The translations under genes were made by a program, and so were the position numbers. Below are positions 37,447-46,650 of a stretch of 64,000 nucleotides of DNA, one piece after another. Under the pieces are notes generated by a model. That model had not been told where the DNA came from. It did not search any database and saw only the letters and a list, made by a program, of their open reading frames with translations. Positions within the stretch are counted from its first letter, which is position 1, and each line of letters opens with the position of its first letter. Origin of the DNA: an uncultured Alphaproteobacteria bacterium (lineage in GTDB: Bacteria > Pseudomonadota > Alphaproteobacteria > Paracaedibacterales > CAITNM01); contig CAITNM010000046.1 of NCBI GenBank assembly GCA_903893805.1, positions 1-64,000 on the forward strand, read 5' to 3'.

Positions 37447-38859
37447 TGCGTAATCCCAAAGGCAGCTTTCATTGCTGCTTTACGCGCAGCATGCTCTGCT
37501 AGCACACAGTCGTCGTCTAGTAGTATCTCATCTAATTTGTCCAAAGCAAGTCTGTCGCTTACAATGAAACCTACTCCCTTAAGTTTTTCAAAAAGATCGT
37601 GTAAATGCCCCAACCCAACATGTGCAAAAGCAAGCTTAAATTTTTCTTCATTTAGTTTAATAAGTTTTTGAACCCAGAGAGAATTTCTTTCAACAACAGA
37701 GGGCTCATTATCAATGATAAGCTCTTTTGAATAAAAAGATGCTAGCATGAGATGAGTGATAGTATGAGTATTTGCTATTTTTCCATTTTTACGTCGTCTT
37801 TTGCGTTCGCACCATCTTTCATAATCTAACCAAAGGGAAGATTGAAAAAATTCCTCATTTTTACCAAGGAGTTTTTCTAAAAAGACTCTAGATATGTTTT
37901 TATCTTTTTCTTCAAATTTTTCTAAAAATTTCTCTTTTGAAAAATATGCAATTCCATACCAAACAGAGCATTCTTTATCGATTGCTTTACTAATAGTGTT
38001 AATATCGATTGCGGCGCGATTATTATGATTTTCTAGAGAAAAAGCCTTTTTTTGCAGTGCAAATGTTATGCTCGCCAAATGATCATCCATGCCACCACAT
38101 GCAGGTATTATATATGTGCAAGAGTTCCATGCAAATTCATAAATTTTTTGTAGCACTAGAGGATGCAGTTCTTTACCATTTTCCGTTGGCACCGTTATAA
38201 TTTTTCCTTTTATTTTTAGATTTTTTGGACACATTTCATTAAAATGCCGAGAAAGGGAAAAATCAACTTCAGCATTATCATCTGCAATTATGCCTGCTTT
38301 TTCATACCATCGACCTTGTGAATCAAAAATTTCGACGAATACTCCATTTAGAATAACTATCTTTCATTTTTTGTATGCGTTTCTGCGTCATATAAGGTGT
38401 ATTTTCAGTGTGCGGAAATACAAAACTTGAAAGCAAATTCAAGCATTTTTTTAATAGAGAATTTAGAAATAAAAATGAGAAAGAATTTGTCTTATTTTTT
38501 TTACGAGGCATATGAGACAAAAGCTCTCCAAAAATTTCACCTATTGCAAAATCCGATGCCTCAATAAGTTCTTGAGCCAATTGGTATGGCAACATGCACC
38601 CTAATGGAACATTGTGTGTAGTGCCCAGAATCAATAATTTTTGCCCCTTTGGAAATGTTATTTCATATATGGGCGGATTCGGATGTCCTGGGTATTGAGA
38701 CAAGCGCATATCAGCATATGGATCGTATTGTACCTGAGAGGTTTGAGTGGCGTGCGGAACTACAGCAAGAGTATTATCCCAAACAATATCGCCCGCAGAA
38801 ATTGAGATTGAGCCGGCTATAAAACCGGCTATAAAAACTGAAAAAAACAATCTAATCAT
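37365..38859 (-). pseudogene. exported TraB/GumN-family protein, frameshifted
   Basis: Signal peptide (MIRLFFSVFIAGFIAGSISISAG), then the TraB/GumN start motif LLILGTTHNVPLGCMLP and LIEASDFAIGEIFGE. The first frame stops at 38323; the protein continues one frame over (VFVEIFDSQGRWYEKAG...) to 37365, where VGLGHLHDLFEKLKGVGFIVSD is the family's C-terminal motif. One extra base near 38343 accounts for the break; corrected length is about 497 residues, longer than usual because of a Lys-rich insert. Family members are metal-dependent hydrolase-like proteins of uncertain role. Confidence 0.72.
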
Positions 38860-38920
38860 TTGAATGTCTACCTAAAATAGTATGTCAATGTAGATCAATC
38901 GATAGTTAGAGGCAATATAA

Positions 38921-40180
38921 TTACAATATCCAGTAATTAAATCCTGATGGTGGAGATTTGCGCCAAATCGCTTTCAGGTCAAACACCTGGCCTTGGGGCT
39001 TTAAGAACCGTCCAAAATCAGCGCTGGTGAACTGACAATATAAATCATGAGGCACGGCTCCCACAACACCATCATAATGGTTATCTACGGTTAAAACGGG
39101 CACTAGATTGTAATTGAAGAACTGACTTGCTTCTTTAGGGTCAGCACAGGCATCGTGCACATCAACCTGATGTCCACGCTTTTTCAACGCCTCAACCAAA
39201 TCAACTACTTTAGTGTTACGCAAATCAGGAACATTTTCTTTAAAGGTTAAGCCTAATACCAACAACCGTAATGGGCGCCCTGCCCTTTGGGTCATTAGAT
39301 CAGCCAATTCATTTGCCATTGATTCATTAATTGAACGACCTGCAAGAATCATTTGTGGGTCGTGCCCTAGAGACTTAGATGCTTGCGCTAGGTAATAAGG
39401 GTCAACACCGATACAATGCCCGCCCACAAGACCAGGTGAGAACTTTAAGAAATTCCATTTGGTAGATGCGGCATCCAACACGTCATAGATGGAAATGTTC
39501 ATCTTTGAAAAAATTAGTGAAATTTCATTCATGAAGGCAATGTTAATATCACGCTGAGTGTTTTCAATAACCTTAGCGGCCTCTGCAGCTTTAATAGTTT
39601 TGGCTATAAAAATATTATTGTTATTCATTTTTCCATAAATTTGTGCAATTTTTTGCGCAATATCTGGTGTTTGGGCCGCAACGACTTTAGTAATTTTTTC
39701 AACGGTATGAACCTTATCACCGGGGTTAATGCGCTCTGGAGAGTAGCCCAGGTAAAAATCAACTCCAGCCTTAAGCCCAGAGATTTTTTCTAAAATTGGT
39801 CCACAAAAATCTTCGGTAACGCCCGGGTAAACCGTGCTCTCATAAACAACCACGCAGCCCTTAGTAATAATTTCCCCTAGAGCTGCTGATGCTCTACGCA
39901 ATGGCTCAAGATCAGGAGTATTAGACGCGTCAACCGGTGTTGGCACAGTTACAATGAATACATCGCATCCAAGCATAGAATTAGCATCTGTTGAGACCTG
40001 CAAGCTGCTTTTCTTTAAAACAGTCTCTTCAATTTCGTTGGTGCGGTCGTATCCTTCTTTAATTTCGCGAACACGGTGCTCTGAAATGTCATATCCAACA
40101 ACGACGTAACTTTTTGCCAAAGCAACTGCTAACGGTAGGCCTACGTACCCAAGTCCAATAACTGCAATTTTAGATTCCAT
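38921..40180 (-). CDS. nucleotide-sugar 6-dehydrogenase, TviB/WbpO-like
   Basis: NAD-dependent oxidation of a UDP-sugar to a UDP-uronic acid. N-terminal Rossmann motif IAVIGLGYVGLPLA, TVPTPVD, ESTVYPGVTE, YSPERINPGDK, catalytic Cys256 in GGHCIGVDPYYL, and C-terminal LGLTFKENVPDLRNTKVVDLV. 419 residues from ATG 40180, chosen for AAGGA 6 bases upstream; it overlaps the end of the epimerase gene by 11 bases. The YSPERINPGDK form is that of UDP-GlcNAc/GalNAc dehydrogenases, but UDP-glucose as substrate cannot be excluded. Confidence 0.88.
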   Translation of the reverse strand: MESKIAVIGLGYVGLPLAVALAKSYVVVGYDISEHRVREIKEGYDRTNEIEETVLKKSSLQVSTDANSMLGCDVFIVTVPTPVDASNTPDLEPLRRASAALGEIITKGCVVVYESTVYPGVTEDFCGPILEKISGLKAGVDFYLGYSPERINPGDKVHTVEKITKVVAAQTPDIAQKIAQIYGKMNNNNIFIAKTIKAAEAAKVIENTQRDINIAFMNEISLIFSKMNISIYDVLDAASTKWNFLKFSPGLVGGHCIGVDPYYLAQASKSLGHDPQMILAGRSINESMANELADLMTQRAGRPLRLLVLGLTFKENVPDLRNTKVVDLVEALKKRGHQVDVHDACADPKEASQFFNYNLVPVLTVDNHYDGVVGAVPHDLYCQFTSADFGRFLKPQGQVFDLKAIWRKSPPSGFNYWIL

Positions 40181-41138
40181 AGTATTCCTTGTACCATTCA
40201 ACAAAATTTTTCAGGCCTTCGTCTATATTGGTTTTTGGCTCAAACCCAAAATCACGACGGGTAGCAGTAATATCAGCAATTGTTTCTTTAACATCTCCAG
40301 GTTGCATAGGCATTAAATTGCGCACACCTTTTTTGCCTAAATGTTTTTCTAGCACATCAATGAAATGCATTAATTCCGCTGATTGATCATTACCAATATT
40401 GTATAAACCATAAGGAACATCACCTTTTGGAGGATGGCTTAAACTGCTTAAAATACCGCTCACAATATCATCAATATAGGTGAAATTCCGGCGCATCTGA
40501 CCGTTATTATAAACGGGGATTGGTTGATCGTTTAAAATAGCGTTTGCAAAAATAAATGCAGCCATATCAGGCCTGCCCCATGGGCCATAAACGGTAAAAA
40601 ATCGTAATCCCGTAGAAGGAATTTTAAAAAGGTGCGCGTATGCGTGCGTCATTAATTCACAGCATTTTTTGGTCGCGGCATATAATGAAATTGGGTTGTC
40701 TGTGCGGTCATCTACACTAAATGGCATTTTTGTATTTGCTCCGTAAACCGACGACGTGCTTGCATATACTAGGTGCTTTAACCCAGGTAATGCCTTGCTT
40801 AATTCCAAAATATTCAGGTGCCCTGTTACATTAGAATCAACATAAGCATGAGGATTTTCTATGGAATATCTAACACCAGCTTGTGCAGCTAAATGAATAA
40901 TATATTCAATTTTTTGGTGCTTAACAGCTAAGTTGACGACTGATTCTTTATTGATAATATCCAATTTATAAAAGATAAAGCTATCGTAAGCCAGAAGCTG
41001 CTTTAACCGCGCATGTTTTAAAATGGGATCATAATATTCGTTAAGGTTATCAACGCCAACAACTTCCTTGCCTTGTTTTAAAAGCGCAAGGGATGCATGA
41101 AATCCAATAAAACCGGCACATCCGGTGACTAATATCAT
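40170..41138 (-). CDS. NAD-dependent epimerase, UDP-glucuronate 4-epimerase type
   Basis: Short-chain extended epimerase of the CapI/LspL type: TGCAGFIGFH nucleotide site, HLAAQAGVRYSIENPHAYVDSNVTG, ASTSSVYG (Ser of the catalytic triad), Y153-AATK157, and GLRFFTVYGPWGRPDMA, which is characteristic of UDP-uronate epimerases. 322 residues. First gene of a two-gene operon with the dehydrogenase, presumably making galacturonic-type precursors for surface polysaccharide. Confidence 0.88.
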   Translation of the reverse strand: MILVTGCAGFIGFHASLALLKQGKEVVGVDNLNEYYDPILKHARLKQLLAYDSFIFYKLDIINKESVVNLAVKHQKIEYIIHLAAQAGVRYSIENPHAYVDSNVTGHLNILELSKALPGLKHLVYASTSSVYGANTKMPFSVDDRTDNPISLYAATKKCCELMTHAYAHLFKIPSTGLRFFTVYGPWGRPDMAAFIFANAILNDQPIPVYNNGQMRRNFTYIDDIVSGILSSLSHPPKGDVPYGLYNIGNDQSAELMHFIDVLEKHLGKKGVRNLMPMQPGDVKETIADITATRRDFGFEPKTNIDEGLKNFVEWYKEYYGI

Positions 41139-41285
41139 TTGAAATTTTCTATTTTTTATAATCTACATATTGTCATGAAAAATGCGCACAATCAATGGTT
41201 TAAGCTGCTTTTTGCAGATACTGATTTGATGACATTTTAATTTATGGATAGCATAATTATACAGAACTTTTATTTTTGGTATTTT

Positions 41286-42062
41286 ATGAAAGAAATTTTT
41301 ACAATTTTAGCTGTTCTATTTATTTCTTTGTCTTTAAGAGCTGCAGACGACGAGGACCCTTTAGAAATTGATCAAAATAATGGTGATGATAAGGTAATAT
41401 CACGTCCCGGGTGTTTTTATAGTAGTCTGCAAGAATTTAGTCACGTAACAGGCAATTCGTTGCTGTATTTGGGTGCAGGAGGAGGAGTGGTAAGTGCATT
41501 TCTAAATTATGCTGCAGAAAAATATGCCAAGCCTTTTATCATTGGGTCACTTGCGTGTTTTGCAGGGGGGGTGCTTTTCAAAACTATTGAGCAAACGGTG
41601 AAAAATATGCAACGGATTGATAAATTAGCTCAAGAGGATCTTGACACCTATCCTAAGTCCTCAGTTAAGACAACAGAAGAGCAACAGCCCGGTTCGGCAA
41701 CCGCAACCGCTCAAATTCTTGATGAAGACGTTGAATCAGCCATTAAGCCTCCAATCTCAGTTGTATCTATTTTGGTTGAGACGGCACCAATTAGAACTGA
41801 TGACTGTACAATTCCGTCTGAAGATCCTTTAGCAGAACATAAACATAATCTGCCTTCAACAGAAGGTACGCCTGTGCCTGATAACGACAAAGATCCAGAA
41901 GATAATGACAGCGACACTTCTGATGATTGGGATGCAGCAAAAGTAACAATATCGCTTGTGCCAAAGGGAGCAGATTATAGTCTTACCAATGCTATGCAAT
42001 ATATAGGAAGGGTAACTACGCCTTACCTTTCTTGGCTGTATGGAAAACAAAATACTAACTAG
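41286..42062 (+). CDS. secreted/membrane hypothetical protein
   Basis: 258 residues from ATG 41286 (an in-frame ATG at 41244 precedes the signal peptide). Signal peptide MKEIFTILAVLFISLSLRAADDEDP, a Gly-rich hydrophobic pair of helices (LLYLGAGGGVVSAFL and PFIIGSLACFAGGVLF), then a long acidic, Thr/Pro-rich tail, ending ATPYLSWLYGKQNTN. Unknown family; the layout resembles other exported proteins in the window. Confidence 0.55.
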   Translation: MKEIFTILAVLFISLSLRAADDEDPLEIDQNNGDDKVISRPGCFYSSLQEFSHVTGNSLLYLGAGGGVVSAFLNYAAEKYAKPFIIGSLACFAGGVLFKTIEQTVKNMQRIDKLAQEDLDTYPKSSVKTTEEQQPGSATATAQILDEDVESAIKPPISVVSILVETAPIRTDDCTIPSEDPLAEHKHNLPSTEGTPVPDNDKDPEDNDSDTSDDWDAAKVTISLVPKGADYSLTNAMQYIGRVTTPYLSWLYGKQNTN

Positions 42063-42070
42063 GAAACAAA

Positions 42071-42089
42071 CAAAAGGGCGTCCTGCCCT
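42071..42089 (-). terminator. short terminator after the HIT gene
   Basis: On the minus strand, AGGGC-AGGAC-GCCCT followed by TTTTG, directly after the HIT-protein stop codon. It also faces the plus-strand gene ending at 42062. Confidence 0.5.
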
Positions 42090-42511
42090 CAAATTGCTGC
42101 TAATTTAAATGCGTTTTGAATGCGGAGAATCTGTTTTTCGCGCTCATCCTCTGAATAAGCGCTTTCTACGCCGCAATACCAAACTGGGCGTGGCCATGCT
42201 CCATCATTTTCAAACCTTGCCACCACATGTACGTGTATTTGCGGTACAGCATTGCCAATACTGGCTACATTCAATTTTTTGGGATTATACAGCTGACGCA
42301 TAACTGAACTGGCTAAACAGATTTCCTTCATCAATAGCTGTTGATCAGCTTCGCTTAAATCTACCAGTTCAATAACATTTGTATTGGGAACAAGCATTAA
42401 CCATGGAAATGCCGCATTGTTGCACAGGCGAACTTGGCACAAACTCAAATTTGTGACATATGCTGAATCTGCTTCTATGCGTGGATCTACGCTAATTGTT
42501 TCTAATGCCAT
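42089..42511 (-). CDS. HIT-domain protein
   Basis: Histidine-triad fold nucleotide-binding protein, 140 residues: VTNLSLCQVRLCNNAAFPWLMLVPN opening and the triad region VPQIHVHVVARF, with Gln in place of the first His of HxHxH as seen in this alphaproteobacterial group. Start ATG 42511 matches the usual N-terminus; a GTG at 42529 is in frame. The ATG overlaps the dnaQ stop by one base. Substrate not predictable. Confidence 0.88.
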   Translation of the reverse strand: MALETISVDPRIEADSAYVTNLSLCQVRLCNNAAFPWLMLVPNTNVIELVDLSEADQQLLMKEICLASSVMRQLYNPKKLNVASIGNAVPQIHVHVVARFENDGAWPRPVWYCGVESAYSEDEREKQILRIQNAFKLAAI

Positions 42512-43185
42512 TAGGATATTTTTTTCCACAAAGGATCTTTAAGTAATTTTAAAAATTCTTCGTGTTCGTGGGTTTCATTTTCATTAACCGCAAATAGTCT
42601 TGGTTCGCGATAAACGCTGTTTGATGTAATTGCAGTAGGCTCATTAGCTGCTTCTGGTTTAAATAGCTCAGTTTGCCGGCCTCCCATAAGTTCAATATAC
42701 ACTTCTGACAGAAGCTGAGCATCAATTAAAGCGCCATGTTTTGTTCTTTTAGAAAGATCGATATTAAAGCGCTTGCACAAGGCGTCAAGGTTGGCAGGTT
42801 GGCCTGGAAATTTTTTTCGTGACATGATAACTGTATCAATCGCATCTTTTACTTCAAGAAATGGCAGATTCACACGAGAAAACTCTGCATTAATAAAACC
42901 AATATCAAATGACGCGTTATGGATAACCAAAGTCGATTCTTGAATAAACTCATGAAATTCCTGAGCAATAGAAGAAAACGTAGGAAAGTCTTTTAAAAAA
43001 TCATAGGTGAGACCTGAAACCGCTGATGCACCAGGCGACACGTCTCGTTCAGGGTTAACATAACAATGGAACGTACGTCCTGTTGGTATACGGTGGATAA
43101 GCTCAACACACCCAATTTCAGTAATTCGATGACCATCTTTATGGCTAAGGCCAGTGGTTTCTGTGTCCAGAGCAACTTCACGCAT
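42511..43185 (-). CDS. dnaQ: DNA polymerase III epsilon subunit (3'-5' exonuclease)
   Basis: Proofreading subunit. Exo I motif VALDTETTGL (Asp7, Glu9), Exo II LVIHNASFDIGFIN, Exo III HGALIDAQLLSEVY. 224 residues; after the exonuclease domain only a short tail remains for contacting the alpha subunit. First gene of a pair with the HIT gene, and 21 bases downstream of the DUF177 gene on the same strand. Confidence 0.95.
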   Translation of the reverse strand: MREVALDTETTGLSHKDGHRITEIGCVELIHRIPTGRTFHCYVNPERDVSPGASAVSGLTYDFLKDFPTFSSIAQEFHEFIQESTLVIHNASFDIGFINAEFSRVNLPFLEVKDAIDTVIMSRKKFPGQPANLDALCKRFNIDLSKRTKHGALIDAQLLSEVYIELMGGRQTELFKPEAANEPTAITSNSVYREPRLFAVNENETHEHEEFLKLLKDPLWKKIS

Positions 43186-43206
43186 ATTTAATGAACCTTA
43201 AAAGTG

Positions 43207-43719
43207 CTATTTATCTTTCAATTTATCGCTAAGCGCTGAAAACGGAGAAACTGTTGCTTCTTTTTCGTTTTCATCAAATTCTATGTGGTCTCCTGTTTCC
43301 CCAGCAAGCTTTGGGGTTTCTGGCAAACTTAAGGAAAGATATTCTAATGCTAAATTTCCAATGTCATATTCGCCATCAACAAATACATCACAATCATCAT
43401 CAGGGTGTGATTCTTCATAATCTTGCATGCGCTTTTTAGAAGGCACAAGCATTACAGTAAATTGCTCACTAATGCTGGTTGTCACAGGTTCACAGCTCAC
43501 AACACTTGATTGCACCACAACCGCATTTAAGCTGCCATGTACTTCATAGGTTCCGTTAATTAGCTGCTTAACCTGAGTCTGAACGGTAAATGACTTCAAA
43601 CCAAGCAAGTCAAAGACTTCCATAATTTGTTCACACTGCTCATTTGAGGCGCTAAAAGACATTGGTCTTCCGCGAAGGTGCGCTTGTTCTAAATCAATAA
43701 CGTGGGAAAAATAATTCAC
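43207..43719 (-). CDS. DUF177/YceD-family protein
   Basis: Large-subunit rRNA accumulation protein family. 170 residues: YFSHVIDLEQAHLRGRPMSFSASNEQCEQI, a VQTQVKQLINGTYEVHGSLNAVVVQSSVVSCEPVTTSISEQF core (the CVVTLEPV-like signature), and an acidic end (DIGNLALEYLSLSLPETPK) with the typical LALEYLSLALP sense. Plants and bacteria use it in 23S rRNA accumulation. It lies just after tRNA-Asp. Confidence 0.85.
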   Translation of the reverse strand: MNYFSHVIDLEQAHLRGRPMSFSASNEQCEQIMEVFDLLGLKSFTVQTQVKQLINGTYEVHGSLNAVVVQSSVVSCEPVTTSISEQFTVMLVPSKKRMQDYEESHPDDDCDVFVDGEYDIGNLALEYLSLSLPETPKLAGETGDHIEFDENEKEATVSPFSALSDKLKDK

Positions 43720-43739
43720 AGATAAACCAAAATATAGAA

Positions 43740-43816
<77 letters not shown>

Positions 43817-43918
43817 GGGTTTATTACCCTAGGCAATGATCTGAAACTAATCAATCGCCGTTTTTTTGTCAAGCAATTTTCAGCATTATTTTAAAGAATG
43901 CCCTGCCCTTTGGAATGA

Positions 43919-46525
43919 TCATTCTAACAAACCTATAAATTGTGTTAGCTTTTCGCTTTCTACTTGCTTGAATTTCAACAAATCGCTATCTTCTTGCCAT
44001 TGCTCAGGCTTAGCATTCTTATAAGCTTCATTTTGTAATTTTTTTTCTAAATGCTGCGCTTCTTTTTTAAGTGCCTCTTTTTTTTGAGACAAAATACTTT
44101 TAGCGCTTATGGTATCAAGTGCCGTATCAAAGGCCACATAAACAGTTGCTCCCTGTACGACACAAGGCAAACTGTTTTTAGGCGGCGTATCTGAATTCAA
44201 TGTTTCAATTGAAGAAAAACGTGCCATTGAAGCTAGCACACTTAAATAGGCGTCAAATTTATTTTCAAGCTCAGGCTCAACCTTTATATACGCCTTAAGC
44301 ATGGCACCGCCCGAAATATTTAATAATCCCTTCAAAGAACGCACTTCATCAATCAGGCACCACAGGGTGTTTGTGTGATTAGAAGCAAAATGAACTTTCT
44401 GCGCAGTGTATTTGTAGGCCGTTAAACACTCATGCATTTTGAAATATTTTGCTAAATAGCTGGTGATGCTTGGCATGATTGGGTGCAGCAAACTTAAATA
44501 CTCAAATAAAGCTTGCATCGCCATTTTTTTTGTAGTGTCAGCTTGGTCACCTTGTATCAGCACTTTTAGTGCTTCTAGGTACTGATCACAAAATACATAC
44601 CAAAAACTTTGATACAGCCCTTGTGCAGCAAGATCAAACCGATGTTCATTCAGATGTTTGATTGTTGTGTCCTTAAGCTCAGCAAGATGATTCGCCATCC
44701 ATTGGTCAATGGGGTGTGCATCTGATGATGGGGTGAATCCCTGATCAAATTGGCAATCATTCATTTCTAAAAAGCGTGCGGCATTCCAAATTTTAGTACA
44801 AAAATTGCGGTATCCTTCAATGCGGCTTTCTCCAAGCTTAATGTCGCGCCCAGGTGCTGCTAGCGCAGCCAGTGTATAGCGCACCACATCAGAACCGTAT
44901 TTATCCATCAAAACTAAAGGGTCAATAACGTTTCCCTTGCTCTTTGACATTTTTTGGCCTTTTTCGTCTCGGACAAGGGCATGCATATAAATAGTTTTAA
45001 AAGGAACTTCGCTCGTAAAGTGGATTCCCATCATAATCATGCGGGCTACCCAGAAAAAGATAATATCAAACCCGGTTACCAATGTATCTGTTGGATAATA
45101 GCGGCTAAGTTCTGGAGTTTTTTCTGGCCATCCAAGAGTGGTAAATGGCCATAAAGCGCTTGAAAACCATGTATCAAGCACATCAGTTTCGCGGCGAAGA
45201 ATAACTTCACTGCCCAACTGCTGACGAGCAACTGCGTATGCCTCTTCCTCGGTCTTTTCAACAAAAATTTCTCCATTAGGACCAAACCACGCTGGAATTT
45301 GATGTCCCCACCAAATTTGACGCGAAATACACCAAGGCTGAATATTGTTTAGCCATTCAAAATAGGTATTTTCCCAATGCTGTGGCACGAACTTGATCTT
45401 ACCTGTTTTAACAGCATCAAGTGCTGGTTTCGCCAAGACTGCTGCATCAACAAACCATTGATCAGTTAAATAAGGCTGAAGCTCAACCCCAGAACGCTCT
45501 CCATATGGTGTAGGTCCGGTAATCTCATCAGTCTTTTCAATGAATCCTTGAGCTTCTAAATCAGCAACAAAAGCAGCTCTGGCTTTAATACAGTACATAC
45601 CCCGGTAAGCTTCAGGCGTGGCGTCATTCATATGAGCACGCTCATCAAGCACATTAATACGCTCTAGGTTGTGACGCTTCCCAATCTCAAAGTCGTTGAA
45701 ATCATGGGCAGGTGTAATTTTTACCGCGCCTGTTCCTTTTTCCATATCGCAATAATCATCTGCAATAATCGGGAATGTACGACCTGTCAAAGGCTGAAGT
45801 ACCTTACGACCAATTAATTTTTTATAACGCTCATCTTCTGGGTTAACCGCAACCGCCGTATCGCCGAACATTGTTTCTGGCCGTGTAGTCGCAATAACAA
45901 TGTGTTCTTGTGGGTTATCTGCCAACGGATACTTAATATACCAAAATGGTTTTTTTTCTTCTTTAACAACCACTTCCAAATCAGAAACTGCGGTTAACAT
46001 TTTTGTATCCCAGTTCACCAAGCGTTTATCCCGGTAAATAAGTTTTTCTTTATGAAGACGCACAAAAACTTCGATGACAGCTTTTGAAAGCCCCTCGTCC
46101 ATTGTAAATCTTGAACGTTCCCAATCAGCTGAAATACGCAAACGTCGCTGTTGCGCCACAATTGTGTTGCCTGAATATTCTTTCCATTCCCAAACTTTTT
46201 CTAAAAAAGCTTCGCGACCCAGGTCGTGACGTGTAATTCCTTGTTCAAGCAACTGGCGCTCAACTACCATTTGCGTTGCAATACCAGCATGATCTGTTCC
46301 TGGCTGCCAAAGGGCATCAAAACCCATGGCACGTTTAAAACGAATCAAAATATCTTGCAATGTGTAAGTTAAAGCATGACCTAAATGCAACGAACCAGTT
46401 ACATTTGGTGGTGGCATCATTACCGTATAAGGAGTTGCTGAATTATTCAAATCAGCTTTGAAAAATGATTCGGACTCACTATAGAGCTGGTCTTCAAACA
46501 ATTGCGGCGTAAATTTATCAAGCAT
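43919..46525 (-). CDS. valS: valyl-tRNA synthetase
   Basis: Class I synthetase charging tRNA-Val. HIGH motif in PPPNVTGSLHLGHALTYTLQD, editing domain (ATTRPETMFGDTAVAVNP), KMSKS motif in KGQKMSKSKGNVIDP, anticodon domain and the C-terminal ValS coiled coil (KEALKKEAQHLEKKLQNEAY). 868 residues from ATG 46525; ATGs at 46531 and 46549 are in frame and no start has a good ribosome-binding site. Divergent from the secreted gene at 46651. Confidence 0.96.
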   Translation of the reverse strand: MLDKFTPQLFEDQLYSESESFFKADLNNSATPYTVMMPPPNVTGSLHLGHALTYTLQDILIRFKRAMGFDALWQPGTDHAGIATQMVVERQLLEQGITRHDLGREAFLEKVWEWKEYSGNTIVAQQRRLRISADWERSRFTMDEGLSKAVIEVFVRLHKEKLIYRDKRLVNWDTKMLTAVSDLEVVVKEEKKPFWYIKYPLADNPQEHIVIATTRPETMFGDTAVAVNPEDERYKKLIGRKVLQPLTGRTFPIIADDYCDMEKGTGAVKITPAHDFNDFEIGKRHNLERINVLDERAHMNDATPEAYRGMYCIKARAAFVADLEAQGFIEKTDEITGPTPYGERSGVELQPYLTDQWFVDAAVLAKPALDAVKTGKIKFVPQHWENTYFEWLNNIQPWCISRQIWWGHQIPAWFGPNGEIFVEKTEEEAYAVARQQLGSEVILRRETDVLDTWFSSALWPFTTLGWPEKTPELSRYYPTDTLVTGFDIIFFWVARMIMMGIHFTSEVPFKTIYMHALVRDEKGQKMSKSKGNVIDPLVLMDKYGSDVVRYTLAALAAPGRDIKLGESRIEGYRNFCTKIWNAARFLEMNDCQFDQGFTPSSDAHPIDQWMANHLAELKDTTIKHLNEHRFDLAAQGLYQSFWYVFCDQYLEALKVLIQGDQADTTKKMAMQALFEYLSLLHPIMPSITSYLAKYFKMHECLTAYKYTAQKVHFASNHTNTLWCLIDEVRSLKGLLNISGGAMLKAYIKVEPELENKFDAYLSVLASMARFSSIETLNSDTPPKNSLPCVVQGATVYVAFDTALDTISAKSILSQKKEALKKEAQHLEKKLQNEAYKNAKPEQWQEDSDLLKFKQVESEKLTQFIGLLE

Positions 46526-46650
46526 TTTCATAAGAATTTTGTATTTCATCGCATCATAGCGAATTACAACATAACTGTCATGAATTCCTATTAACCTTTT
46601 TTTACTCTCTGGTGTCACAATGGTATTTAAGTAAAAGAATATCAAATATT

